64,000 bases of DNA from Cohnella pontilimi (GCF_005049045.1 NZ_SUPK01000008.1:62001-126000); one strand, 5' to 3'. Shown: positions 36,368-45,436, numbered from the stretch's first letter. The notes: generated by a model not told the origin, from the sequence alone. A program made the numbers and translations.

Positions 36368-37021
36368 TTACATTTCAAATCCGTTCTTGACGGCAAGTAT
36401 GGCCGCCTGAGTCCGGTCCGCCAATCCGAGCTTGTCGAGTACATGGCTGACGTGGGTTTTCACCGTTTTCTCGGTAATGAACAAAGCGCTGCCGATTTCC
36501 TTGTTGCTTTTGCCGGCCGCCAGAAGACGGAGCACATCCTGCTCGCGTTTGGTCAGCAAAGAGAACGGAGAAGCGTCTCGCGATTCCGGGGGTGGTTCCG
36601 GTGCCGACACGAGGTTCACCAATTGGCCCGCTGCCTCCGGATGCAGCTCGATTTTTCCTTCCTGCACCCTGTGGATGGCGCGTACCAGCTCCTCCGGTTC
36701 CACGTCCTTGAGCAAATAACCCCTGGCTCCGGCGCGGATAGCGGGCAGTACATGCGCCTGATCGGCGAAGGAGGTCAACACGATGACCTTCACGGAAGGC
36801 TGTACTTCCTTGAGCCGCTTCGTCGTTTCCATTCCGTCCAAAACGGGCATTTGTAAATCCATGAGAATAATATCCGGTAATAAGAGCGCCGCTTTTTCCA
36901 GCACTTCCATTCCGTTCGAAGCTTCACCGACCAGCTCCAGGTCGGGCTGCGTGGATAAAAAGACTTGCAATCCTTTACGGACCATCGCGTGGTCGTCGGC
37001 CAACAATAATTTGATCGTCAC
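36368..37021 (-). CDS. NarL/FixJ-type response regulator (YhcZ/AirR-like)
   Basis: 217 residues. Receiver domain with DD at 9-10, phosphoacceptor D55 in ILMDLQMP and K in GYLLKD; LuxR-type helix-turn-helix at the C-terminus (LTKREQDVLRLLAAGKSNKEI). It starts at a GTG that overlaps the kinase stop codon (GTGA), so kinase and regulator are coupled. Context and kinase type suggest control by oxygen or redox state. Confidence 0.92.
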   Translation of the reverse strand: MTIKLLLADDHAMVRKGLQVFLSTQPDLELVGEASNGMEVLEKAALLLPDIILMDLQMPVLDGMETTKRLKEVQPSVKVIVLTSFADQAHVLPAIRAGARGYLLKDVEPEELVRAIHRVQEGKIELHPEAAGQLVNLVSAPEPPPESRDASPFSLLTKREQDVLRLLAAGKSNKEIGSALFITEKTVKTHVSHVLDKLGLADRTQAAILAVKNGFEM

Positions 37022-38160
37022 GGGTTTGCCACCTCGAGCGGGAGTGTAATTTCAACCACCGTTCCTTTACGGTGCAGGCTTGTCAACGCAAATCGGCCGC
37101 CCAGCGCTTCGCACCGTTCCCGCATCGTGGATAGGCCAATCGATTGTCCGGACCGGCGGCTTCTAGTGGTCATGCCCCGGCCCTTGTCGGTAATGCGCAG
37201 AACCACTTTTTCGGCCTCCATCTCCAGCTCCACCTTCGCTTCAAGGACACCGGCGTGTTTGATGACGTTATTCAGCGCTTCTTGGCCGATGCGCCATAGC
37301 GCCTCTTCTACGTGGCGCGGCAGCTGCCGGACGCCCGTCATGCTTGCGTCAATCGTTAAGCCGAGCTGGCTGCCATATGCTTTCAGGGCTGTGAGAAGCC
37401 CGGCTTCCAGGCCCGCTGGGCGCAGCTGCATGATCAGGGCGCGCATTTCTTTCAAAGCATTCTGAGAGAGCGATTGGATATCCCGTATGCTGTCCCGCGC
37501 GGCATCCAATTGCCCGGAAGCGATCAGGCTTTCCACGCCTTTGGCCGTCATGGAGAGTGAGAACAGCATCTGAGAGACCGAATCGTGCAAATCTCTCGCG
37601 AGCCGGTTGCGCTCTTCCATACGCGCGCGCTGCTGCTGCGCTTCAAACAGACGAACTCTTTCGATGGCGCTGCCGATCTGCAAGGCGACCGCTTCCAGCA
37701 GGGCGAGCTCCTCATCGGTGAATTTGCTTTTGCCGGGCGAGGCCACATTCATGACGCCTAATCGGCGATTGCCGGCTTTCAGCGGAACGGTAGCATGATG
37801 CGTAATCCCGTATGTATCACCCGTCCGATGCTCGATCGCATCTTCTATCCGTTTGCAATTCAGAATGTTGACCGCGTTTTTCAGCCTTCCGGCCCAATAG
37901 CGGTCCATACACCAGCAGTCGCCGCAGCGCATGGGCTGCTTGTCGTCGATTTGCAGGGCGGGAGGAAGATGGTGATCGGCTACGAAACGATAATGACGCG
38001 GTCCGTCCTCCAGAAAGATCCAACCGGTGGTCAATCCCGTCAGTTCCAGCAGTTTTTTCAGCACGCTGTTCAACATAGGGGTTAAATCGTTGGATTGATT
38101 TAAGGATTCGGCGATCGTTTTGAGCGTCACCAGCTCCTGCACATGCCGATCCATCGTCAC
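37018..38160 (-). CDS. GAF-domain sensor histidine kinase with a four-Cys cluster (YhcY/AirS-like)
   Basis: 380 residues, no membrane helix. The GAF domain (about 15-170) contains C79, C82, C84 and C102 (MRCGDCWCMD and ILNCKR), a pattern like that of AirS, which carries an oxygen-sensitive [2Fe-2S] cluster. Then comes a HisKA_3 dimerisation helix with RLARDLHDSVSQML (phosphoacceptor His) and a HATPase domain (IGQEALNNVIKHA, GIGLSTMRER-like). The GTG start has GGAGAG at 7 bases. The iron-sulfur cluster is an inference from the Cys pattern. Confidence 0.9.
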   Translation of the reverse strand: MTMDRHVQELVTLKTIAESLNQSNDLTPMLNSVLKKLLELTGLTTGWIFLEDGPRHYRFVADHHLPPALQIDDKQPMRCGDCWCMDRYWAGRLKNAVNILNCKRIEDAIEHRTGDTYGITHHATVPLKAGNRRLGVMNVASPGKSKFTDEELALLEAVALQIGSAIERVRLFEAQQQRARMEERNRLARDLHDSVSQMLFSLSMTAKGVESLIASGQLDAARDSIRDIQSLSQNALKEMRALIMQLRPAGLEAGLLTALKAYGSQLGLTIDASMTGVRQLPRHVEEALWRIGQEALNNVIKHAGVLEAKVELEMEAEKVVLRITDKGRGMTTRSRRSGQSIGLSTMRERCEALGGRFALTSLHRKGTVVEITLPLEVANP

Positions 38161-38278
38161 GGGCGTTCTCTCCTTTGCTTTCTATCTTACCGCAACGGAA
38201 TTGAACATGGCAGACCATTTCCCGTATGAGGCTGTGGTTTTTGCTTTATAATGTGTTCATATGCGGGGAGGGACGAAC

Positions 38279-38917
38279 ATGAGTAATAAAACGAAGAATA
38301 CCGACACGCTTACGTTGGGCATGGGTTGCTTCTGGAGTCCGGACGCCTTGTTCGGGTCATTGCCGGGTGTTCTTCGTACACGCGTCGGTTATGCGGGCGG
38401 TCATTCTCCGGATCCTACTTATCGTGAGATGGGCGACCATTCCGAGACGGTCGAAATCGATTTTGATCCCGGTATTGTCTCGATAGATGAGATCTTGAAC
38501 GTGTTCTGGAACAACCACAATCCCTTGAATATTAACGGTTATAAAGGACGTCAATATATGTCCCTATTGTTTTATCGCGATCGCGAGCAACAAGAGGCCA
38601 TGCATCGCGTGAAGCAGCGGATGGAGCAAGAAAAGGGGAAGCTGGATACGGAGATTCTGCCATTCACGCAATTTTACATAGCCGAAGACAGGCACCAAAA
38701 ATATTATTTGAAACGTTATCCGAATGCCGTGGAGAAGATGAACATACTCTATTGTTCTGAGGACGAGATCACGAATTCTACTTTGGCGGCCCGCTTGAAC
38801 GGATTGGCTAAAGGTTATACCAATTTGCAACAGATCAAGGAAGAGATCGAACAATGGCCAATAACTCCGGAGAATCAGTCTCGATGCATGGACCTGATCC
38901 GTCAAATCCGGTGGTAA
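38279..38917 (+). CDS. msrA: peptide methionine sulfoxide reductase A
   Basis: 212 residues. Reduces the S-form of methionine sulfoxide in proteins. The catalytic motif is GCFWS rather than the more common GCFWG, with the Cys near residue 17; GYAGGHSPDPTY and GDHSETVEIDFDP are conserved. The ATG at 38279 is preferred over one at 38261 because GGGGAGGG lies correctly spaced before it. Located next to the redox-type two-component operon, on the opposite strand. Confidence 0.93.
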   Translation: MSNKTKNTDTLTLGMGCFWSPDALFGSLPGVLRTRVGYAGGHSPDPTYREMGDHSETVEIDFDPGIVSIDEILNVFWNNHNPLNINGYKGRQYMSLLFYRDREQQEAMHRVKQRMEQEKGKLDTEILPFTQFYIAEDRHQKYYLKRYPNAVEKMNILYCSEDEITNSTLAARLNGLAKGYTNLQQIKEEIEQWPITPENQSRCMDLIRQIRW

Positions 38918-38986
38918 ACGGCAGTTTCAGCCGTCGCATTTTGTGTTTACAGATGAGGCAGGTGTGTAGAGAGGAGGCAAGCATTA

Positions 38987-40789
38987 ATGAATGCGGTTAC
39001 AATTGTGATTGCGGCGGCTTGTGTGTTGATGATTGCGTATCGTCTGTACGGGACGTTCATGGCGGTGAAGGTTCTTCGAATCGAAGAGACGCGCCCGACA
39101 CCGGCTCATGCGCTGGAGGACGGCAAAGATTATGTCCCGACGAACAAATGGGTGGCATTCGGCCATCATTTTGCGGCCATTGCGGCTGCCGGACCCCTCG
39201 TGGGACCGGTGCTGGCGGCGCAGTTCGGTTTTTTGCCCGGCCTGCTGTGGATCCTGATCGGTGCCGTGCTCGGCGGCGCTGTGCATGATATGGTTGTCCT
39301 GTTCGCCTCGATGAGGCAGGAAGGAAAGTCCCTCTCCGAAGTGGCCAAAGAGCAATTGGGCCCGGTTGCGGGGTTTTGTACGGGTCTCGCGATGCTGTTC
39401 ATCATCACGATTACGATGGCCGGTCTTTCCATGGTCGTACTCAATGCTTTGGCCCAAAATCCGTGGGGTACGTTCGCGGTCGCGATGACGATTCCGATCG
39501 CCATCCTGATCGGTTTGTATCATCGGAAAACCGGCGATTTGAAAAAGGCGTCCGTCGTCGGGATTCTATTGCTTGCAGGCGCTGTGATTGCCGGTCCCTA
39601 CATCAAGGATACGGCCATCGGTGATCTGCTCACGCTGGATATCAAGACATTGGCGATCATTTTGCCGATTTACGCCTTTTTTGCTGCGGCGCTTCCGGTT
39701 TGGCTGCTGCTCGCCCCGCGCGACTACTTGAGCAGCTTTATGAAAATCGGCGTATTCGTCGCTTTGATTGCCGGCGTGTTCGTGGTAAATCCGGCGATTC
39801 AGTTCCCGGCGTTCACCCAGTTCGTTAACGGCGGTGGACCGATCATCGGAGGCCCGGTGTGGCCGTTTGTTTCGATCACGATCGCGTGCGGAGCGATTTC
39901 CGGTTTTCACGCGTTTATCGGCTCCGGCACGACACCGAAGATGCTGAACCGATGGAAGGATATCAAAATGGTCGGTTTCGGCGCGATGCTGGTCGAGAGC
40001 ATGGTCGCCGTTATGGCTCTTGTGGCCGCTACGGTACTGATGCCGGGCGATTATTTCGCCATCAATTCGACGCCGGAGAAGTTCCAAACGCTCGGCATGA
40101 CGGTCCATCACCTGCCGGCATTGAGCCAAGAAATCGGATTAAATCTGGAAGGCAGACCCGGCGGCGCCGTGAGCTTGGCGGTGGGTATGACCGACATTTT
40201 TCGCAGCGTCCCTTGGTTTAACCACTTGGCCTCGTATTTCTTCCAGTTCGTCATTATGTTCGAAGCTGTGTTCATTTTGACGGCGATCGATGCCGGTACA
40301 CGCGTCTCCCGCTATATTATTCAGGACTTTTTCGGTTCCCTATATAAGCCGCTTCGCAAGTCGGACTGGATGCCCGGCGTCATTATTTCAAGCGTGTTAG
40401 CCTGCTTCATGTGGGGATACCTGCTCTACTCGGGCGATATCAGTTCGATTTGGGTGCTGTTCGGGGTGTCCAACCAGCTGATGGCGGCCATCGGGCTGAT
40501 CGTCGGCACGACGGTGATTCTGAAAATGGCGAGTCACCGCATGTACGCCTTAACCTGTCTCGTTCCGCTCATTTATCTGTATGCCACGGTAATGTACGCC
40601 GGGATCTGGATGATCACCAAAGTATATCTCGGTTCCGGTCCGGGACACAGTGTACTGAACGCGGTACTGTCGATCATTATGCTGGCGCTCGGTGTGGTCA
40701 TCATCGTCACCGCGATAGGCAAATGGCGTCAGCTGTGGAAGCGGCCCAGACTCCGGTTGGAACGCCCCGTACGTTCGAAAACGGCTTAA
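38987..40789 (+). CDS. cstA: carbon starvation protein A (CstA family peptide/pyruvate transporter)
   Basis: 600 residues with many membrane helices. The N-terminal CstA signature NKWVAFGHHFAAIAAAGPLV and VHDMVVLFASMRQEG are clear. Family members import pyruvate or peptides when carbon is short. GAGGAGG precedes the ATG. The next gene starts after a hairpin. Confidence 0.95.
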   Translation: MNAVTIVIAAACVLMIAYRLYGTFMAVKVLRIEETRPTPAHALEDGKDYVPTNKWVAFGHHFAAIAAAGPLVGPVLAAQFGFLPGLLWILIGAVLGGAVHDMVVLFASMRQEGKSLSEVAKEQLGPVAGFCTGLAMLFIITITMAGLSMVVLNALAQNPWGTFAVAMTIPIAILIGLYHRKTGDLKKASVVGILLLAGAVIAGPYIKDTAIGDLLTLDIKTLAIILPIYAFFAAALPVWLLLAPRDYLSSFMKIGVFVALIAGVFVVNPAIQFPAFTQFVNGGGPIIGGPVWPFVSITIACGAISGFHAFIGSGTTPKMLNRWKDIKMVGFGAMLVESMVAVMALVAATVLMPGDYFAINSTPEKFQTLGMTVHHLPALSQEIGLNLEGRPGGAVSLAVGMTDIFRSVPWFNHLASYFFQFVIMFEAVFILTAIDAGTRVSRYIIQDFFGSLYKPLRKSDWMPGVIISSVLACFMWGYLLYSGDISSIWVLFGVSNQLMAAIGLIVGTTVILKMASHRMYALTCLVPLIYLYATVMYAGIWMITKVYLGSGPGHSVLNAVLSIIMLALGVVIIVTAIGKWRQLWKRPRLRLERPVRSKTA

Positions 40790-40809
40790 TGTATAAAATA
40801 GGTTATATG

Positions 40810-40846
40810 ATAAACGGGTTGCGTTAAACGCAGCCCGTTTATATTT
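40810..40846 (+). terminator. terminator of cstA
   Basis: A 15 bp stem (40810-40824 with 40828-40842, one G-U) around a TAA loop, 20 bases after the stop codon. The tail is AT-rich rather than a clean T-run. Confidence 0.65.
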
Positions 40847-40915
40847 GTAAGAAAGGCGATTTGATCGCCGGCTGTGAAAATGGGTAGAATGGAGTGCGTA
40901 AAGGAGGGATGCGGC

Positions 40916-42163
40916 ATGCGTTCAAAATATTTAGCCGGGTTGTCATTGGCGATCATGGCATGCGGCTTTCTGGTCACGTTATGGATGCCGCAGACTGCTC
41001 TCGTTTTTTTGCTGAGAGGAGCCTTTGAAGCCGGTTTGGTCGGGGGCATCGCGGACTGGTTCGCCGTCACCGCCCTGTTTCGCCATCCGTTCGGTATTCC
41101 CATTCCGCACACTTCGCTGCTGCTCAAGAACCGGGACAAAATTGTGCGTTCGCTCATATCGGCCATGGAAAACGAGTTGCTCAACAAAGAGAGCATTGAA
41201 AATAAATTGCGTCAGCTTCACTTGCTGCGGGCTGTTGGCTCTATTTCCGTCAAGCTGCTTCGCAAACGTACGGTTAGGACAAGCATCGTCGACTTCCTCA
41301 TGACCATCGTGCGCCGGCTGCCGTTGGAACAATCGCTTCCCGTGCTGCAATCCGGTATTTCGGATTACATTCGCCGTGTAGATGCCGCGGCGGCCGCCGA
41401 ATCGGCGCTGACGAAAGCGATGTATGCCCGGCTGGATCAAAAAGCGTTCGATTATGTCATCACCGAAGCGCTTCAATGGGCGGCGCGGCCGGAAACCGGA
41501 AGCTTGCTCGGCAGAATGGCGCTCGGGAAGTTGTCCGAAGCGAGAGCGAAAGGCCTGATGGGATTTGCGATCCAGGCTTTTGCCGGATTTATGGATGAAA
41601 ATAAGCTGGGCTCTATGATTCAAAATATGCTGATCTCCGCCGGTGAGGAGTTATTGGATCAGGACAATGAATACAGGGAAAGGATCATGCAGGAAATCCG
41701 GATTCAACTGTTTCAAATCGCGGGCGACGAAAATCGGCTCGGTCAAATCAAGGAGTGGGCGGTGAGCAGGCTGAACAGTGAAGAAGGCCAAGCTTTCCTG
41801 AAAGTGCGGCTGGAAGAAATGCGAAGCATGCTGCTGGATAAGCTGGCGTTGGAACGCTCACGAGGGGGGCGCGCCGTATTTTCGTTTTATCGGAATGTGG
41901 TACGAAGCCTGAGCAAGGAATCGGAATGGCTGGAGACCGCCGAGAACCGGCTGCTAGATTATGTCGTCAATTTGGTGGAGTCGAACCATTACCGGATCGG
42001 CCAACTGGTGAAAGAGAATCTCGACCGCATGGACGACGCTTCTCTGGTTCGGATGCTCGAGGAGAAAATCGGCAAAGACCTGCAGTGGATCCGCGTGAAC
42101 GGGGCGATTTGCGGCTTTGTGATCGGACTGGTGCTCTCCGCGATCGAACTGTTACGCCACTAG
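40916..42163 (+). CDS. DUF445 membrane protein
   Basis: 415 residues. N-terminal membrane segment (about 5-45) followed by the family hallmark GGIADWFAVTALFRHPFGIPIPHT, a long helical region, and a C-terminal membrane helix. DUF445 proteins are widespread in bacteria and have no settled function. AAGGAGGG six bases before the ATG at 40916 decides the start over an upstream in-frame ATG. Confidence 0.92.
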   Translation: MRSKYLAGLSLAIMACGFLVTLWMPQTALVFLLRGAFEAGLVGGIADWFAVTALFRHPFGIPIPHTSLLLKNRDKIVRSLISAMENELLNKESIENKLRQLHLLRAVGSISVKLLRKRTVRTSIVDFLMTIVRRLPLEQSLPVLQSGISDYIRRVDAAAAAESALTKAMYARLDQKAFDYVITEALQWAARPETGSLLGRMALGKLSEARAKGLMGFAIQAFAGFMDENKLGSMIQNMLISAGEELLDQDNEYRERIMQEIRIQLFQIAGDENRLGQIKEWAVSRLNSEEGQAFLKVRLEEMRSMLLDKLALERSRGGRAVFSFYRNVVRSLSKESEWLETAENRLLDYVVNLVESNHYRIGQLVKENLDRMDDASLVRMLEEKIGKDLQWIRVNGAICGFVIGLVLSAIELLRH

Positions 42164-42190
42164 GAATGGAGCGATCCATTCCTTTTCATT
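42163..42190 (+). terminator. terminator of the DUF445 gene
   Basis: GGAATGGA and TCCATTCC form an 8 bp stem with a 4 nt loop right at the stop codon, followed by TTTTCATTTGT. Confidence 0.7.
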
Positions 42191-42318
42191 TGTCTTTAGG
42201 AGGCTTTATGAAAAATTTATAAGAATATTCCACTTATTGTCCTATATAAAAATAAACACTCTTGCTATACTGTGCTCTAGCCGTCCGTCGGCACTACATA
42301 CAGCAGGAGGAAACCACA

Positions 42319-42690
42319 TTGAATTTCGGCAGCTGGGATTTGGGCAAAAAAGTCATTATCGGCTCTACGATTCTCGCATTTCTTTCGTTCTTTTTTAAGT
42401 GGGTGGATGTCGGGTTTATTTCCCAAACCGGCTTCGGGCAAGGTGCGATCTATTTGATCCTCGCTTTCGCATATCCGGCGATCATGGTGTGGACGGGGAA
42501 ACCGCTCAATAAAATGATAGGTTTTATCTCGGCTGTGATCGGCGTTATTTTGGGCATCGTGTACATCAATTCGAAAACGATCGAATTCTTCGGCTCATCC
42601 GTGAATGCGGCGGCAAGCGGTCCGTATGTCTACATTGCTTCCTGTGTCATTCTGATGTTCGGCATCTTTAAATCGAAATCGAAAGCATAA
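42319..42690 (+). CDS. small four-helix membrane protein of unknown function
   Basis: 123 residues. Translation from TTG 42319 is supported by AGGAGG at 8 bases; the frame opens earlier but without a site. Four hydrophobic segments are visible (about 12-30, 39-58, 66-84 and 100-118) with short polar loops and a basic tail (FKSKSKA). I do not recognise a named family. Monocistronic, with its own terminator; an extended -10 (TGCTATACT) lies about 55 bases upstream. Confidence 0.75.
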   Translation: MNFGSWDLGKKVIIGSTILAFLSFFFKWVDVGFISQTGFGQGAIYLILAFAYPAIMVWTGKPLNKMIGFISAVIGVILGIVYINSKTIEFFGSSVNAAASGPYVYIASCVILMFGIFKSKSKA

Positions 42691-42714
42691 GCAAGGGAGT
42701 TATCCAACGATACG

Positions 42715-42737
42715 CCGGCCGCAAGGCCGGTTTTTTT
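42715..42737 (+). terminator. terminator of the small membrane protein gene
   Basis: CCGGCC-GCAA-GGCCGG followed by seven T: a compact, strong intrinsic terminator. Confidence 0.88.
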
Positions 42738-42797
42738 GTTTGTTTGATGGGGTAAAATATTCGGATGGTAGTCCTGTAAGATAAAGGAGTGAGCAGA

Positions 42798-43076
42798 ATG
42801 CTGGAAACGTTAAAGGATGGCAATCGTTTCGTCATGAAGGACGATGGAGAGGCGGTCGCCGAAATCACTTTCGTGCCGCAAGGGGAAGCAACGCTCGTAA
42901 TCGATCATACCTACGTGGATCCGGCCTGGCGGGGTCAGAAGCTCGCGGAAGAGCTGGTGATGCGGGTGGTGGAACATGCGCGGGAAACGAACCGCAAAAT
43001 TATTCCGGCTTGTTCCTATGCGCACGCGCTGTTCAGGCGAAAAAAAGAATACCAGGATGTTTGGCAGCAGGATTGA
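42798..43076 (+). CDS. YjdJ-type short GNAT acetyltransferase-like protein
   Basis: 92 residues, the short GNAT subfamily (COG2388/YjdJ-like). The acetyl-CoA motif is VDPAWRGQKLAEELVMRVVEHAR, followed by the family end IIPACSYAHALFRRKKEYQDV. ATG 42798 is chosen over GTG 42789, which overlaps the ribosome binding site AAAGGAG. Function of the subfamily is not established. Confidence 0.88.
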   Translation: MLETLKDGNRFVMKDDGEAVAEITFVPQGEATLVIDHTYVDPAWRGQKLAEELVMRVVEHARETNRKIIPACSYAHALFRRKKEYQDVWQQD

Positions 43077-43078
43077 CA

Positions 43079-43101
43079 TGCAGGCGGTAAAACCGCCTGC
43101 A
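43079..43101 (+). terminator. hairpin after the YjdJ-like gene
   Basis: TGCAGGCGGT and ACCGCCTGCA form a perfect 10 bp stem with an AAA loop, three bases after the stop codon. No T-run follows, so termination would be weak. A second 7 bp repeat (GTCAGTC / GACTGAC) follows at 43121. Confidence 0.4.
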
Positions 43102-43186
43102 GCATACACTAATCTGCACCGTCAGTCAGCGAGACTGACTAACAGACAGCCACCCTGCGGACCTATCTGTTGGTAGCATAGCCGGA

Positions 43187-43780
43187 TTACTGGCGGCTCA
43201 GCATGAACTGTACAATAGCGACAGTGACCAAAAAGATCACCATATAAAAGACAACATTCCGAAGCCATCGGGACTTGCCCTTTTTGCGGCTTTCTTTCGG
43301 AATATACTGCTGGATCATCGTATAAATCTCCGGATGTCCCGTCAAATATCTCCGCGGGAGAATATGCGCGGCGTTGCTGGCGATAAACAATAATACCGTG
43401 TTTTTCGTCATCTGCACTTTCTGAACATCCGTCCACAGCGTGTTTACCGACGTCGACGCAGAGGTTGCAGTAAATCCTTCAGGGGTAAAAACATATGTCT
43501 TTTTCTCTTGGAGAAACTTGTTGTTGAAGCTTCTTTTCGCGCTGAAATACATGAGAAAGGGCATCAGGATAATAATCAGCAGGAAAACGAGAAAAGATAC
43601 GTAATCCTGAAATGGACGTCCGTCCGCAATTTCAGCCATCACGGCCAACAGGATCACGAACCCGAAAAACAGCATGATCCATAGCGTTCCGTTTTTACGC
43701 CAGAACGAGAAATTAAAATCCAAAATATCTTTTTTGGTCAATTCAATTCCAACGGTAGAAGCCTGCACGGTTTCGCTCAT
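43187..43780 (-). CDS. YcxB-like membrane protein
   Basis: 197 residues from the ATG at 43780, which has GAGGGTG upstream. Two hydrophobic helices lie close together (about 32-80), then a cytoplasmic domain with the YcxB-like pattern YVFTPEGFTATSASTSVNTLWTDVQKV and AHILPRRYLTG, and a third helix at the C-terminus. The function of the family is unknown. Confidence 0.8.
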   Translation of the reverse strand: MSETVQASTVGIELTKKDILDFNFSFWRKNGTLWIMLFFGFVILLAVMAEIADGRPFQDYVSFLVFLLIIILMPFLMYFSAKRSFNNKFLQEKKTYVFTPEGFTATSASTSVNTLWTDVQKVQMTKNTVLLFIASNAAHILPRRYLTGHPEIYTMIQQYIPKESRKKGKSRWLRNVVFYMVIFLVTVAIVQFMLSRQ

Positions 43781-43790
43781 GTCATCACCC

Positions 43791-44030
43791 TCAGTAATAT
43801 AAGTAGTTTCTGTAACGATCCAAAATTTCGGTTTCCATTGGCTGAAATAACGTGGAAACTTCATTGAGAAGTCGCCGGTGGGTCTCATTGGTCATTTGGT
43901 ATAGCGGCTCATAGAGTCTTAACGAATCGATATACTTCATCCGGTGTCCGGTCGGAGGATGAGTGGCGTCGAGTCTTCCATCCGTCAATAAAGCTTTTCT
44001 TCGGATTCGTTCCAACTCGTTCCCCTCCAT
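43791..44030 (-). pseudogene. probable C-terminal remnant of an M48-type metallopeptidase
   Basis: A 79-codon frame whose middle, LDATHPPTGHRMKYIDSL, resembles the segment THPPT..RI..L found near the C-terminus of M48 peptidases. The catalytic HExxH part is absent and no such motif was found upstream. No ribosome binding site precedes the ATG. I read it as a truncated relic located directly before the YcxB-like gene; a short genuine gene is possible. Confidence 0.45.
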
Positions 44031-44167
44031 GATGCACTGGTTTTTCTTATTCTACCAAGGAATTGCAAAATATGCTGAAAAAAATATGATACAAAGTGTG
44101 TCACCAACCAAGCATTCGGGTAATCTACCTATAATGTGATGAAATACGGTAGCGGGAGAATTAATCG

Positions 44168-44377
44168 ATGTCAGATACGAACGCGTCCTCCAATACATTG
44201 GAGCAATTAACCGTCTCGGAAAAGCTCGTTTACCACGCTTTAGCCGATGAAAAGGGCAGGCCGGTAGACATCGCGCAAATCGCCAAGAAGTGCCATTTGA
44301 CCGATTTGCAAGTCATTGTGGCCATTCAACTCTTGATGCATAAAAAAATGCTCCCCACCGACCGGATTTTATTTTAA
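44168..44377 (+). CDS. small helix-turn-helix-like protein
   Basis: 69 residues. Predicted helices SEKLVYHALADEKG, DIAQIAKKCHL and DLQVIVAIQLLMHK suggest a compact winged-helix-like fold such as those seen in MarR-type or DprA C-terminal domains, but I do not recognise a family. GGGAGA lies upstream of the ATG, and a terminator follows shortly after the stop. Confidence 0.65.
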   Translation: MSDTNASSNTLEQLTVSEKLVYHALADEKGRPVDIAQIAKKCHLTDLQVIVAIQLLMHKKMLPTDRILF

Positions 44378-44408
44378 AGCGGCATTAGGCTGAGGCGCAG
44401 GGATATCC

Positions 44409-44443
44409 AAGCTGGGCACTTCACGTGTCCGGCTTTTTGTTTT
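44409..44443 (+). terminator. terminator after the small HTH-like gene
   Basis: AAGCTGGGCAC and GTGTCCGGCTT form an 11 bp stem (two G-U pairs) with a 5 nt loop, followed by TTTTTGTTTT. Confidence 0.75.
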
Positions 44444-44479
44444 GGCCCATTGACCTTCGGAAACCGTTGGGATAAAATG

Positions 44480-44493
44480 AGACCGATCGGTTT
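44480..44493 (+). promoter_or_regulatory. palindromic operator upstream of the TetR gene
   Basis: The perfect 10-base palindrome ACCGATCGGT lies 32 bases before the TetR start codon. The same core occurs, extended to 16 bases, upstream of the hydrolase gene at 45563. Most likely the TetR protein binds both sites and represses its own gene. Confidence 0.6.
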
Positions 44494-44522
44494 GTTTTTG
44501 GATTGTGAGTGGGGAGGTCAGC

Positions 44523-45116
44523 ATGCGAAAAGGGCAACAAACGAGGGAGTACATAATCGGCAAAGCGGCTCGGCTGTTCAATCGGCAAGGGTACCGCGGA
44601 TCCGCGATCTCGGACATTATGGAAGAGACGGGCCTGCGCAAAGGCGGGATCTATAATCATTTTTCTTCCAAAGACGAGCTGGCTTTCGAGGCGTTCGATT
44701 ACGCCGTTAACGTGTTGAAAGAACGCTATATGAAAGCGATCGAAGGCAAGGAATCAAGGGTGGATCAATTGATTTCCTTGTTCTCCATCTACAACAACAT
44801 CGTAGAGGATCCGCCGCTTGAAGGGGGCTGCCCGTTGTTGAACACAGCGGTCGATTCCGACGATACACACCCCGAACTGAAGCAGAAAGCGCAAGCTGCC
44901 ATGAACCGATGGTACGACTTGGTACGAATGATCATACGCTCAGGCATAAAAAAAGGCGAATTCCGGGATGATCTGGATATCGAGCCCGTCGTTACTTATC
45001 TTACCGCGACCTTCGAGGGCGGTGTGATGCTGAGCAAGTTATACGGTGACAGCGGGTATATGCAGCAGACCTTCCGGCAGATGAAGGCTTATATACTGAA
45101 AGAATTAGTGAAATAA
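44523..45116 (+). CDS. TetR/AcrR-family repressor
   Basis: 197 residues from the ATG at 44523 with GGGGAGG at 5 bases. The N-terminal helix-turn-helix is RGSAISDIMEETGLRKGGIYNHF (about 25-47). The C-terminal part (GGCPLLNTAVDSDDTHPEL) resembles TetR_C_16/YfiR-like ligand domains. The shared palindrome upstream of itself and of the alpha/beta hydrolase gene suggests that those are its targets. Confidence 0.93.
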   Translation: MRKGQQTREYIIGKAARLFNRQGYRGSAISDIMEETGLRKGGIYNHFSSKDELAFEAFDYAVNVLKERYMKAIEGKESRVDQLISLFSIYNNIVEDPPLEGGCPLLNTAVDSDDTHPELKQKAQAAMNRWYDLVRMIIRSGIKKGEFRDDLDIEPVVTYLTATFEGGVMLSKLYGDSGYMQQTFRQMKAYILKELVK

Positions 45117-45410
45117 GAAACTTAAGAACTCACGGATCGCCGTTGCTTGTAATTCCTCAGGGGAGCTCTTACGACATTTCGCCAAATTGCAGCAGCAAAC
45201 TTACCCAGAATATTTCCGCAGTGATATTTTGCGAAATTGGAAAGGTGTTGGGTGGAGTTGCGTGCTCACATAGCTTCTGTAAGCTCGTAAATTGTCGTTA
45301 CAGCATGCGTTGGTCCCTAAGTCTGCTCTGCAATTTGGCAAAATATAGTTACACAAGAAAGTTTCAAGTTGGTGATACGGCCATAACGATGTGATTCTCT
45401 TCAAATCCAT
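45117..45410. other. AT-richer spacer without a convincing gene
   Basis: No frame here has a ribosome binding site with a plausible protein. The stretch contains related short segments in both orientations, such as GCCAAATTGCAG (45181), GCGAAATTGG (45231) and CAATTTGGCAAAATA (45332), so it may be a decayed interspersed repeat. Confidence 0.4.
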
Positions 45411-45436
45411 GAAGACGCAATGGCGTCTTCTCTTTT
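45411..45436 (+). terminator. terminator before the alpha/beta hydrolase unit
   Basis: GAAGACGC-AATG-GCGTCTTC followed by TCTTTT. It probably ends transcription from the TetR side and lies just upstream of the second operator. Confidence 0.7.

Noticed and set aside
45143..45394. 83-codon open frame after the TetR gene
   Set aside because: No ribosome binding site, unusual composition and no similarity; overlaps the repeat-like spacer.
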